Shown here piece by piece: positions 9,623 to 17,461 of a stretch of 64,000 nucleotides of DNA (positions within the stretch are counted from its first letter, which is position 1; each line of letters begins with the position of its first letter). The position numbers were made by a program, and so were the translations under genes. The DNA is from Chryseobacterium jejuense (GTDB lineage Bacteria > Bacteroidota > Bacteroidia > Flavobacteriales > Weeksellaceae). The notes beneath the pieces were generated by a model. It saw nothing but the letters and a program-made list of their open reading frames with translations. It was not told the DNA's origin and did no database searches. Location of the stretch: NCBI RefSeq assembly GCF_017877355.1, contig NZ_JAGIPR010000001.1, forward strand, positions 186,001-250,000. Direction: 5' to 3'.

Positions 9623-10678
9623 ACTATAAATACAACAATAGATATGAATAATATCCCAAAGACTATAAATGAAAAACGTAGTCTAAAATTGCATCAGAAT
9701 AAACTACATCCAGTTTGTCAGTTAAAAGAAAAAATCCAGCACTATTTCCACGATTTTAGGACTTTCGACGATTTAAATGAAGTCGTTAGTATAAAAAGTA
9801 ATTTTGATGAGTTGCTTGTGCCGCAAGATCATCCGGCGCGATCTAGGAATGATACATATTATGTAGACTCAGCTCATGTGTTAAGAACACAAACTTCTGC
9901 GCATCAGAACGAATTATTGAGAGGAGGCTATGGTAGCTTTGTTGTTACGGGTGATGTTTATCGAAAAGATACTATTGATCGCACACATTATCCCGTCTTC
10001 CATCAAATGGAGGTGGTCAGGGTATTGCCCAAAGGGACAGATGCTCTTTCGGACCTCAAACGTACCTTATCGGGACTAATAGAATATTTGTACCCAGGCA
10101 AAGATTATAGATTTCTGGATGATAGTTTCCCGTTCACAGAGCCTTCGGTGCAGATCGAGGTTTATCAAAATGAAGACTGGATGGAAGTTCTTGGTGCAGG
10201 CGTCATCCATCCTAAGATTCTAGAAAACTGCAATATTGATGCTACAGGTTGGGCGTTCGGATTAGGCCTGGACCGTCTTGTACTTTCTTATTGCAATATC
10301 CCGGACATACGTTATTTATGGACTACAGACGAGCGTTTTATGAAACAATTTAAAAATGGTCTGTCCCAATTCCAAGAATACTCTAAATATCCCCCTGTTT
10401 ATAAGGATATATCATTCTGGGTCAATGGATATACCGAAAATAGAGATAAACTTTGGTCTGAATATAATAATTTTTGTGAGATCATTCGTGAAGAAGGTCT
10501 TGATCTGGTTGAGGACGTTACTCTTCAAGATAAATTCCAAAAGGAGGAAAGGACGTCACTCTCCTATAGGATTGCTTATCGTTCAGGTCAGCGTACGCTT
10601 TCTAATGAGGAAATCAACCTAATCCAAGAGAAAATTAGAACAGTTCTTACTGATAAATTTGAGATTATCTTGAGGTAA
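9542..10678 (+). CDS. Monomeric, mitochondrial-type phenylalanyl-tRNA synthetase homologue (PheS core + FDX-ACB)
   Basis: The protein has a class II synthetase core followed by a ferredoxin-fold anticodon-binding (FDX-ACB) domain. This is the layout of the single-chain mitochondrial PheRS (FARS2), not the bacterial alpha2beta2 PheST. Visible motifs are TSAHQ; motif 2, GDVYRKDTIDRTHYPVFHQ (G137 on); the FPFTEPS strand; EVLGAGV; motif 3, GWAFGLGLDRL (G236 on); then SKYPPVYKDISFWV opening the FDX-ACB domain at about residue 281. It lacks the ~40-residue insertion that human FARS2 has after the motif 2 region. Alignment with FARS2 from memory starts at LHQNKLHP, so Met35 (9644) may be the true start. 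It presumably charges tRNA-Phe, or protects against an inhibitor of the housekeeping enzyme. Neighbours are acetyltransferases. Confidence 0.85.
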   Translation: MSVAYGYQLQILLHEFLILSTATALSRTINTTIDMNNIPKTINEKRSLKLHQNKLHPVCQLKEKIQHYFHDFRTFDDLNEVVSIKSNFDELLVPQDHPARSRNDTYYVDSAHVLRTQTSAHQNELLRGGYGSFVVTGDVYRKDTIDRTHYPVFHQMEVVRVLPKGTDALSDLKRTLSGLIEYLYPGKDYRFLDDSFPFTEPSVQIEVYQNEDWMEVLGAGVIHPKILENCNIDATGWAFGLGLDRLVLSYCNIPDIRYLWTTDERFMKQFKNGLSQFQEYSKYPPVYKDISFWVNGYTENRDKLWSEYNNFCEIIREEGLDLVEDVTLQDKFQKEERTSLSYRIAYRSGQRTLSNEEINLIQEKIRTVLTDKFEIILR

Positions 10679-10684
10679 TTGTCA

Positions 10685-10721
10685 AATAGGTTCTGCAAAC
10701 GAATAGTTTGCAGAACCTATT
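10685..10721 (+). terminator. 16-bp perfect hairpin after the PheRS-like gene
   Basis: AATAGGTTCTGCAAAC pairs perfectly with GTTTGCAGAACCTATT across a GAATA loop, starting 7 bases after the stop codon. There is no long T-tract. It isolates the gene from the next one. Confidence 0.65.
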
Positions 10722-10781
10722 GTCATAAGACATTGGATAGGGAGGCAGAAGAAATTTTTAAATCCTAAAAGATATCAAGAA

Positions 10782-11363
10782 ATGAATATCCAACACCAAA
10801 ATAAGTCAAATATGGAAATTCCAGACAAAGATAATCCGTATCCTATAGAGGGAAACAAAAAAATATGCTTTCTAAAAAACATAGTAGCAAATCCAATGAT
10901 TAGTGTTGGTGGCTACACCTACTATGATGACGAATACGGCGCTTGTAATTTTGAGAAAAATGTATTGTATCATTATGAAATAATTGGCGACCGTTTGATA
11001 ATAGGAAAATTCTGTATGATAGCTTCTGCCGTTAAATTTATAATGAATGGAGCCGTTCACCGTATGGAAGGAGCCATTACTTATCCATTTAACCTCTTTG
11101 GGAGTGATTGGATACGTGCAACTCCTACTTTAACTTTAGATCAACTACCCTATAAAGGGAATACCATTATCGGAAATGATGTGTGGATCGGAAGAAATAT
11201 TACAGTTATGCCCCGGGTAAAGATAGGGGACGATGCCATAGTTGCGGTCAACTCTACAGTTACGAAAGACGTGGAGCCGTACGTAATAATAGGAGGTAAT
11301 CCGGCTAAATTGATTCGATATCATTTCTCATCAGAAGTGATCTGGAAATTACTGGTATGGTAA
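10782..11363 (+). CDS. Vat/CatB-type xenobiotic O-acetyltransferase, C-terminus broken
   Basis: This left-handed beta-helix acetyltransferase has hexapeptide repeats (IGDRLIIGKFCMIA; IIGNDVWIGRNITVMPRVKI; IGDDAIVAVNSTVTKDV). The Vat signatures YYDD, VLYHYE and MNGAVHRM are present, the last including the catalytic-type His. Family members inactivate streptogramin A or chloramphenicol by acetylation. The frame ends at SEVIWKLLVW. However, the family's C-terminal tail continues in another frame as WDIETVTQNLKLITDKV to 11473, interrupted by a frameshift and a TAG where Trp is expected. The trimer-forming core is intact, so activity is uncertain rather than excluded. Confidence 0.8.
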   Translation: MNIQHQNKSNMEIPDKDNPYPIEGNKKICFLKNIVANPMISVGGYTYYDDEYGACNFEKNVLYHYEIIGDRLIIGKFCMIASAVKFIMNGAVHRMEGAITYPFNLFGSDWIRATPTLTLDQLPYKGNTIIGNDVWIGRNITVMPRVKIGDDAIVAVNSTVTKDVEPYVIIGGNPAKLIRYHFSSEVIWKLLVW

Positions 11364-11473
11364 TAAAATGGTAGGATTGGGATATTGAAACAGTCACTCA
11401 AAATTTAAAGTTGATCACGGATAAGGTGGACGATACAACCGTTGACATATTGTCCAATATAAGAGCAAAATAA
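11364..11473 (+). pseudogene. Detached C-terminal tail of the Vat/CatB-like acetyltransferase
   Basis: In the frame after the stop, the DNA reads DWDIETVTQNLKLITDKVDD and ends ILSNIRAK at a TAA. This is the usual C-terminal helix of the family. It shows the gene was once about 230 codons long. Confidence 0.6.
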
Positions 11474-11536
11474 ATCAAAGAGAGATATTAACTAAAAACC
11501 TAAAGATAAGAGTCTCGGATTAAGATTACAAGCGAT

Positions 11537-11557
11537 AAAGTCATCTTGACTTTTTTT
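11537..11557 (+). terminator. Short hairpin with T-run
   Basis: AAAGTCA and TGACTTT form a stem with a 3-base loop and run into TTTT. It lies 64 bases after the acetyltransferase remnant and could end that transcript. The loop is tight. Confidence 0.45.
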
Positions 11558-11724
11558 AGAAATTTTCTGCATGCAATAACAATAAGAGCTAAATAATTGA
11601 ATCCGATCCAGCTTGTTGCTTAGCCCTCAACTTTTGCGCTTGATCCGACTTTACATCAAAAAAATCAAACTATAAAGTATAAAGCTGTAAAAGTTTGATA
11701 TATAGATTTTTATGTATAAAAAAA

Positions 11725-11749
11725 GAGACAACTATTTATTAGTTGTCTC
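11725..11749 (-). terminator. Intrinsic terminator for minus-strand transcription
   Basis: GAGACAACT and AGTTGTCTC form a 9-bp stem. Read on the minus strand it is followed by TTTTTTT, a classical intrinsic terminator. The nearest upstream minus-strand gene is the hydrolase ending at 12096. Confidence 0.7.
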
Positions 11750-12095
11750 CTTCAGTCTTAACAGGACCCTATTCAAACCAATTATTGATTGATATTGATA
11801 AAGTTCTAAATGTTCTTAATCAGATATAAAGTTATAATCTGAATATTTATAATGATTTATAAAATGTAAAAAAAGTTGAGTTTTAGAAATTCCGCCTGTG
11901 TCTATAGTTTTTTATTTTAACTATTTATGACTCTGAAATCTCTTGAGTTGAACTATTTGTTATTTTAAGGTTATATACCATTGAATTGTAAATTGTCATC
12001 TCCCACAACAAAATCATTTAAAATGTAGTTTTTAAATTAACTATTCATCATCTTTTTATGATCTATAATTGATGTATCAACAGCCAATTATATTA
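11750..12095. other. Intergenic, nothing recognised
   Basis: About 350 AT-rich bases between the minus-strand terminator and the hydrolase stop codon. I see no open frame of note and no repeat shared with other parts of the window. Confidence 0.5.
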
Positions 12096-12920
12096 TTACA
12101 ACATCTCAATAAATTCCAAAAGGTCTTTATTAATAGTAACAGCTTCTGTAGTTGGCATTCCGTGAGGGAAACCTGGGTACGTTTTTATTGTACCGTTTTT
12201 TAATAATTTAATAGATTTTAAAGCGGCATTTTGATAAGGTACAATCTGGTCATCTTCTCCATGAAGAACCAAAACAGGAATATCAACAGTTTGCAAATCT
12301 TCAGTAAAATCAGTCTCAGAAAACGCTTTGATTCCGTCATAATGAGCCACGATTCCGCCCATCATTCCTTGTCTCCACCAGTTTCTTTGTACGCCTTCTT
12401 TCACATCAGCACCTTCTCTGTTGTAACCGTAGAAAGGGAAAGTCAAATCAATATAAAACTGTTGTCTGTTGTTCAAAGTCTGCTCTCTGATACCATCAAA
12501 AACAGACATCGGAACACCATCTGGATTGCTGTCGCTCGCTACCATAATTGGCGGAACTGCACTGATTAAAACTGCTTTTTTAGCTCTTCCGTTAGCATAT
12601 TTATTCACATAGCGGATTACTTCGCCACCACCTGTTGAGTGACCGATGTGAACTACATCTTTCAAATCAAGGAATTCTACCAATTCAGCTGCGTCTGAAG
12701 CGTATTGCTCAATTGTGTGATTATAAATATCCTGGCTGGAACGGCCGTGACCTCTTCTGTCGTGCGTTACCACTCTGTAACCTCTTTGCAGGAAGAAAAT
12801 TACCTGTGCATCCCAATCGTCTGATGATAATGGCCATCCATGGTGAAACATCAAAACTGGTCCTTTGCCTTGGTCTTTGTAAAAAATCTCTGTTCCGTCT
12901 TTTAATTTTAGTGTGCTCAT
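12096..12920 (-). CDS. Alpha/beta hydrolase, non-heme chloroperoxidase type
   Basis: A 274-residue hydrolase with all expected landmarks: the oxyanion-side HHGWPLSSDDW, the DRRGHGRS loop, the nucleophile elbow GHSTGG (Ser near residue 95), the acid region LHGEDDQIVPY and the histidine in FPHGMPT. These place it with the cofactor-free perhydrolase/chloroperoxidase group, which are Ser-Asp-His enzymes acting on esters or peracids. No signal peptide is seen, so it is cytoplasmic. It lies at the downstream end of the minus-strand stress block and has its own TAnnTTTG promoter rather than the shared box found before the neighbouring operons. Confidence 0.9.
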   Translation of the reverse strand: MSTLKLKDGTEIFYKDQGKGPVLMFHHGWPLSSDDWDAQVIFFLQRGYRVVTHDRRGHGRSSQDIYNHTIEQYASDAAELVEFLDLKDVVHIGHSTGGGEVIRYVNKYANGRAKKAVLISAVPPIMVASDSNPDGVPMSVFDGIREQTLNNRQQFYIDLTFPFYGYNREGADVKEGVQRNWWRQGMMGGIVAHYDGIKAFSETDFTEDLQTVDIPVLVLHGEDDQIVPYQNAALKSIKLLKNGTIKTYPGFPHGMPTTEAVTINKDLLEFIEML

Positions 12921-12982
12921 AATTTAATTTTTTAAATGTTGTGATTACTTTATTTTAATATTTTGTTGTCTTAATTCTTTAG

Positions 12983-12990
12983 CAAATGTA
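12983..12990 (-). promoter_or_regulatory. -7 element TACATTTG for the alpha/beta hydrolase
   Basis: On the minus strand this is a perfect TAnnTTTG. It lies about 62 bases before the hydrolase ATG. No copy of the 21-bp-spaced box is found at the matching distance upstream. Confidence 0.5.
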
Positions 12991-13052
12991 GGATGGTTCA
13001 ATTCGTTCCTCGTTAATCTAGTTTAATATCGTACATTTTTTGATTTTTTTTT

Positions 13053-13176
13053 GGCAGCTTTATCCGCCTTCCGTTCCCGCTTTTTTTGTCATTACGAACA
13101 AAGTGAAGCAATCTGTAGAAATTTTGTACAATCGCAATGACAAAAAAGAGCTCCACTCAAGTCGGGCTGTAGATTC
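13053..13176. repeat. Composite intergenic repeat with a nested palindrome
   Basis: The outer arms start GGCAGCTTTATCCGCCTTCC and end CTCAAGTCGGGCTGTAGATTC (21 bases, described here by its core CAAGTCGGGCTG). The same arms, in the opposite orientation and with an unrelated interior, occur at 21885-21994. In this copy the interior is itself a palindromic unit (TTGTCATTACG...GCAATGACAA). That unit resembles the TTTGTCATTC elements at 18796 and 21759. The region between the hydrolase and the DsbA-like gene holds nothing else. Confidence 0.7.
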
Positions 13177-13306
13177 GGTATAAAACAAGGTCCAACCTCA
13201 AATGAAAACTTAAGTGCTCTTATTTGCGTTATGATAAACTTATAAAAACGTAAGTGTTAAAAACCTTTTGTGTCTTTTGATTCCGTCGAATCTTCGATTT
13301 GTGATT

Positions 13307-13825
13307 TCAATTTTCAGTATTCTCCCTCAAAAGTTCAAACAAATCTTCCGCACCACCGTCGAATTTCTTTCCATTCACGAAGAAAGAAGGTGTACCGTTC
13401 ACACCGCTCATAATCCCACTTTCAAAATCCAAATCAACTTTGTCTGCCAATGCTGTACTTTCCAAATCCTTTTCAAATTGTGGAATATTCAGTTTTAATT
13501 GTTCCGCCAGCTTCATCAGTAAGCTCTCATTCAAATCTCTTTGATTCTCATAAATCGCATCGTGCATTTCCCAGAATTTCCCCTGAAGATTAGCTGCTTC
13601 AGCTGCAATGGCTGCTGATCTTGCGTATTGATGCATCTCAGATAATGGAAAGTTTCTAAAAACAAATTTGATTTGACTTCCATATTCTTTCATCAACTCT
13701 TTCAGAACCGGATAAGCGGCACCACAGTATGGACATTGATAATCGCCATATTCTACAATCACAAGGTCTGAGTATGCATTGCCCTGTGCGTGGTCAGCCT
13801 GGCTGACGTTTGGTTTTAGTGACAT
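13307..13825 (-). CDS. DsbA-family thioredoxin-fold protein
   Basis: A 172-residue protein with a CPYC active site at residues 31-34 in GDYQCPYCGAAYP, and the cis-proline loop GTPSFFVNG near residue 145. There is no signal peptide, so it likely works in the cytoplasm as a thiol oxidoreductase or 2-hydroxychromene-isomerase-like fold. It is the last gene of a tightly packed operon (cupin, DUF1275, peroxiredoxin, this gene). The 3-base gap to the peroxiredoxin gene suggests it may reduce that enzyme or share its substrate. Confidence 0.9.
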   Translation of the reverse strand: MSLKPNVSQADHAQGNAYSDLVIVEYGDYQCPYCGAAYPVLKELMKEYGSQIKFVFRNFPLSEMHQYARSAAIAAEAANLQGKFWEMHDAIYENQRDLNESLLMKLAEQLKLNIPQFEKDLESTALADKVDLDFESGIMSGVNGTPSFFVNGKKFDGGAEDLFELLRENTEN

Positions 13826-13828
13826 AAT

Positions 13829-14290
13829 TTATTTTGTGTTAAGGGTTTCTAAAGCGTCTAAAATTCCGTCTGCTCCCGGATTGATGGCTGTTGGTGACAG
13901 ATAGCTCCATTCAATGATGCCATCTTTGTTGATGACGAAAAGTGCTCTTTTGCATTCACCTTCTTCCTCATCATAAACACCATATTTTTTAGCAGTTTCT
14001 CCTTTAGCTTCAAAGTCTGCGAGTAAAGGAAAATGTAAATTTCTCGATTGTGCAAATGCGAGATGACACCATTTGCTGTCTACAGAAATTCCGAAAATCT
14101 CTGCATTGTATTTTTTGAAAAATTTCAAAGTTTCATTGTACAAAGCCATCTGGTCGCTGCAAACCGGGCTCCAGTCGGCGGGATAAAAAGCGAGGATGAC
14201 ATTCTTTCCTTTGAATTCTGAGAGTGTAATTTTCTGGTCTGGAGTTGCATACAGTGTGAAATCTGGGGCAACATCGTTTTTCTGTAACAT
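13829..14290 (-). CDS. Peroxiredoxin, AhpC/TSA family
   Basis: A 153-residue thioredoxin-fold peroxidase. The peroxidatic cysteine is Cys44 in FYPADWSPVCSDQ, which matches the P-x3-S/T-x2-C motif. The start LQKNDVAPDFTL and the LADFEAKGETAKKYGV stretch are typical of AhpE/BCP-like peroxiredoxins. It would reduce hydrogen peroxide or organic peroxides. No resolving Cys-x4-Cys is present. A Cys in EEEGECKRALFVI could be the resolving residue. It is the third gene of the cupin-led operon under the shared 21-bp-spaced box. Confidence 0.9.
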   Translation of the reverse strand: MLQKNDVAPDFTLYATPDQKITLSEFKGKNVILAFYPADWSPVCSDQMALYNETLKFFKKYNAEIFGISVDSKWCHLAFAQSRNLHFPLLADFEAKGETAKKYGVYDEEEGECKRALFVINKDGIIEWSYLSPTAINPGADGILDALETLNTK

Positions 14291-14294
14291 AATA

Positions 14295-14996
14295 TTAGTT
14301 TTTAGCGTTAATTTTTGAAATCAATATTCCACAAATCATTAGCGATAAAGCGGGAATCATCAAAGTCCATTTTCCAAAATAATCGAGTAGGAAAGGAGCG
14401 ATAGATGCACCGGATAAAAATCCTATCCACAAAAATAAAAGGTGAACAACATTGGATGTATATTCTATTTTCTCTGCTTTATTTTCAGTCATCGTCAGCA
14501 TTGCGGTGTTCCTTGCCAAGCTGTTCAGAGTTCCTGTCACGAAGTCCGTATTTACTTTTTGGTTTCCTACTGAAGTCACAATCGTATTCATCAATCCCAT
14601 TGAAAATCCAATAATCGCAATGGATAATAAATTGTTGATATCATAAAAATAAGCAATAATCGAATAGAAAATGAGAATTCCGGAAACTAAGTAAAATGTT
14701 AATATTTGTTTCTTAATTCTCTTCCATAGTGAAAGGCAGATTCCGGCATAAATCCCTAATGAAAAACAACTTATGACTGTAACTGATGTGATAATGATTC
14801 CTGATTTACCCGTTGAAATGGCCGCTCCAAGTGAAGTGGTATTTCCACTCATAAAAGAGACGTAGGTTTTCCATTGTATCAAACCTGTTGCATCGATATA
14901 TCCTGCAATCAAAGCTAAAAATATGGCCACTCTCTCTTGCATCTTAATCGAATCAGACGAAACTGAAGTGTTTGTTTTGATGACAGAATTATCCAT
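14295..14996 (-). CDS. DUF1275/YoaK-family membrane protein
   Basis: A 233-residue protein with about six membrane segments. It has the family hallmarks AGYIDATGLIQW, FMSGNTTSLGAA and VTGTLNSLA. DUF1275 proteins are integral membrane proteins of unknown function, often found with stress or sulfate-related genes. It is the second gene of the operon, 25 bases after the cupin gene and 4 bases before the peroxiredoxin gene. Confidence 0.85.
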   Translation of the reverse strand: MDNSVIKTNTSVSSDSIKMQERVAIFLALIAGYIDATGLIQWKTYVSFMSGNTTSLGAAISTGKSGIIITSVTVISCFSLGIYAGICLSLWKRIKKQILTFYLVSGILIFYSIIAYFYDINNLLSIAIIGFSMGLMNTIVTSVGNQKVNTDFVTGTLNSLARNTAMLTMTENKAEKIEYTSNVVHLLFLWIGFLSGASIAPFLLDYFGKWTLMIPALSLMICGILISKINAKN

Positions 14997-15021
14997 TATT
15001 TAGAGAGATTTAATTATAATC

Positions 15022-16068
15022 TTATTCCTTAGGCTGAATGAAAACTTTCTCAGTCGGTAATTTTTCGATTTCGCCATCTTTCAAACCGAAGTTTGTTGTT
15101 ACAACATCTTTTGGATTTCCAGCCAGCCATTCGCTCAAATCAATCGATTCATATTTTCCGCTGTTGAAGCCAATCAGAATTCTGCAAACAGTGTCACCGG
15201 TATTTTTGATGTAATGTCCGGCTCCCATCGGCACATAACCAACATCTCCCGCATTGAATTGCTCAGTAACACAAGTAGATTCTGCCAGAAAAACCGACAT
15301 TTCCGCCTGTCCTGAAATAAAATATTGCCATTCGTCCGCATTTGGATGCCAGTGCATTTCTCTTAAAGCGCCTGGCTGCAATTCCAAAATAGAACCCGAC
15401 ATCGTACTGCTGATAGGAAATTCTTTACTTGTTACCAATCTTTGCAAACCTCCGCCCGGAACAATTCTCGGTTGTTGAGAATGCAAAGGATAACGGTGAA
15501 AACTCGTCAATTCGATATCTGATTCATTTGGGCGGGCTTCCGCTACGAAAGACATCTCATCCGGAACAATTCCCGCTGCGAAGTAGGCTTCTTTTTGAGG
15601 TAAAGCAGCGACTTCTTCTAAAGTTAAATTTAAATTCTGAGCAACAATTTCAGGTGGTACACTTGAAACAAAATCAGTCACGCTGAACGTATGGTCCTCA
15701 GAAAAATTTCCGTTATCAAAAATCAAAATAAAATGACATTCCTCTGTTCCTGTCGCCTGAATTGAATGACCGTACCCTTTTGGAAAGTACCAGACATCTC
15801 CCGGTTCAAAATTATCGGTATAGCTGTGTCCGTCCGGATGAATAATCGTTGTACGAACTGTGCCTGAAATCACATAAGCCCATTCTGCGGCGTTGGCGTG
15901 CCAATGTAATTCTCTCATACTTCCCGGTTGCAGTCTCATAGAAACACCCGCAATGCCGATGGAAGCTGGGAAATCTTTTACGGAGGCGCCTCTTGTCGTC
16001 CCGCCGTCGTTAGTTCTTGGTTCTTTTTTCTCGAGTTCGTATTTGAAACTTAATGATGCAGTATTCAT
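15022..16068 (-). CDS. Bicupin, oxalate decarboxylase family
   Basis: A 348-residue protein with two cupin domains. Metal ligands are visible in both: H55, H57, E62 and H101 in the first (HWHANAAEW; GYGHSI), and H239, H241, E246 and H285 in the second (HWHPNADEW; GAGHYI). This matches the manganese bicupin oxalate decarboxylase. The active-site lid, SENST in the Bacillus enzyme, reads SEDHT (123-127): the catalytic Glu is kept but two lid positions differ, so substrate or reaction may differ. There is no signal peptide. It heads a four-gene operon and has the shared 27-bp box 85 bases before its start. Confidence 0.85.
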   Translation of the reverse strand: MNTASLSFKYELEKKEPRTNDGGTTRGASVKDFPASIGIAGVSMRLQPGSMRELHWHANAAEWAYVISGTVRTTIIHPDGHSYTDNFEPGDVWYFPKGYGHSIQATGTEECHFILIFDNGNFSEDHTFSVTDFVSSVPPEIVAQNLNLTLEEVAALPQKEAYFAAGIVPDEMSFVAEARPNESDIELTSFHRYPLHSQQPRIVPGGGLQRLVTSKEFPISSTMSGSILELQPGALREMHWHPNADEWQYFISGQAEMSVFLAESTCVTEQFNAGDVGYVPMGAGHYIKNTGDTVCRILIGFNSGKYESIDLSEWLAGNPKDVVTTNFGLKDGEIEKLPTEKVFIQPKE

Positions 16069-16112
16069 AATAGTAATTTTTATAATTAATGATTGTTTGT
16101 CTTTATTTCTAC

Positions 16113-16179
16113 TGTAAAGCTACTTCAGTATCAAAGGATTTTGAAGTGATTCTCGGTGAATAGGCAAAATGAGTCGGTG
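16113..16179 (-). promoter_or_regulatory. Shared regulatory box and TACA element, cupin operon
   Basis: On the minus strand two CACCGA half-sites lie exactly 21 bp apart (16174-16179 and 16153-16158), with TTTTGCC between them. A TACA element (16113-16116) follows after exactly 36 bases. The same arrangement occurs before Dps and before the SRPBCC gene. Direct repeats two helical turns apart suit a LytTR-type regulator, and one is encoded nearby at 22035-22730. Confidence 0.75.
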
Positions 16180-16215
16180 GGAATTTGAAAGGAGTAGTTG
16201 ATGAATTCTTAGAAT

Positions 16216-16286
16216 GCCACTAATGCACGAATTTTTTAAACTCAAAATTTAAATACTTTCAAAAAATTAATTCATGCATTAATGGC
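16216..16286. repeat. Imperfect inverted repeat
   Basis: GCCACTAATGCACGAAT on the left and ATTCATGCATTAATGGC on the right are near-perfect inverted copies separated by about 35 AT-rich bases. It looks like a short interspersed palindromic repeat rather than a regulatory site. The rest of the gap to the quinone reductase gene holds nothing recognisable. Confidence 0.55.
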
Positions 16287-16465
16287 TGTTAGCATTTATC
16301 TGTAGAGTAGAGAAAATAGATGAGAGATAAAAGATTTTCAATTCGAATTTTATTAATTAAAAACCTCTTAATGATGTTGATTTTTTAATAATAAAAATCC
16401 TTCACAATTTGCATTGAAAAGGATAGAAATCTTGGGTCAGATTATGATTTAATCTAAGTACAGCT

Positions 16466-17434
16466 TTATCTCACAAGAATAATCTTTCCTGTATGTGAAC
16501 CATCATCAAGCAATCGGTGAGCTTCCGCAGCTCCCGAGAAAGGAAATGTTTTATAAATGACAGGTTTGAACTGTTTAGATTCAATTAAAGACCAGACATT
16601 TTTCTGAATCTCTTTGGCCAATTGTTTTTTGAACTCATATTCCCGGCTTCTCAAAGTACTTCCTGTGATGGTCAGGCGCTTGGTCATTACTTTCCAGATA
16701 TCCAAATCGACACGACTGCCACTTACCGCATTGATGTGAACGAGTCTGCCTTCAGGTTTCAGTATGTTGATGTTTTTGGCCAGATAATCTCCGCCAATCA
16801 TATCCAGAATGACGTCGACACCTTCATCTTGAAGTTCGGCTTCAAAATTCTGGGTCTTGTAATTAATGTACGAATCTGCGCCCAGTTCAAGACATTTCTG
16901 ACCTTTCTCATCAGAACCGACCGTGACAATTACTTTTGAACTCAATGCGTGCGCAATCTGAATTCCCGTGATTCCAATCCCGCTGTTTCCGCCATGGAGC
17001 AAAAGGGTTTCTCCGGGTTGAAGATTTCCTCTCTGAAAAACATTAGACCAAACCGTAAAGACTGTTTCTGGTAAGCTTGCCGCCTCAGCAAAGCTTAAAT
17101 CTCCCGGAACTGGTAAACATTGACCTTCTCTCACAGCGACATATTCTGCGTAACCGCCACCTGCTAAAAGTGCACACACTTTGTCACCAACGGTAAAATC
17201 TACGGCATCAGGTCCGCATTTTACAATAGTTCCGGCAACTTCCAATCCAGGAATTTCTGCAACAACACCGGCAGGAGCAGGATAATTTCCTTCACGCTGA
17301 AAAACATCGGGTCGGTTGATTCCGGCTGCTTTCACTTCAATTAAGACCTCGTCTCCGGATATTTCGGGAGTAGGGTAATCCTGTAATTCCAATACATCAG
17401 GACCTCCAGGTTTTGTAATAACGATTGCTTTCAT
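16466..17434 (-). CDS. NAD(P)H-quinone oxidoreductase, PIG3-like (zinc-independent MDR)
   Basis: A 322-residue medium-chain dehydrogenase/reductase. The N-terminal half has the GroES-like fold with AAGINRPDVFQREGNYP, typical of PIG3 quinone reductases. No structural or catalytic zinc cysteines are seen. The nucleotide-binding loop is LLLHGGNSGIGITGIQIA, close to the AxxGxxG pattern used for NADPH. It likely reduces quinones or enones and so detoxifies electrophiles. It is the last gene of the SRPBCC/lipocalin-like/quinone reductase operon, 27 bases after its neighbour. Confidence 0.9.
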   Translation of the reverse strand: MKAIVITKPGGPDVLELQDYPTPEISGDEVLIEVKAAGINRPDVFQREGNYPAPAGVVAEIPGLEVAGTIVKCGPDAVDFTVGDKVCALLAGGGYAEYVAVREGQCLPVPGDLSFAEAASLPETVFTVWSNVFQRGNLQPGETLLLHGGNSGIGITGIQIAHALSSKVIVTVGSDEKGQKCLELGADSYINYKTQNFEAELQDEGVDVILDMIGGDYLAKNINILKPEGRLVHINAVSGSRVDLDIWKVMTKRLTITGSTLRSREYEFKKQLAKEIQKNVWSLIESKQFKPVIYKTFPFSGAAEAHRLLDDGSHTGKIILVR

Positions 17435-17461
17435 TTTTTTTAATTTTAATATCAGATTCTT

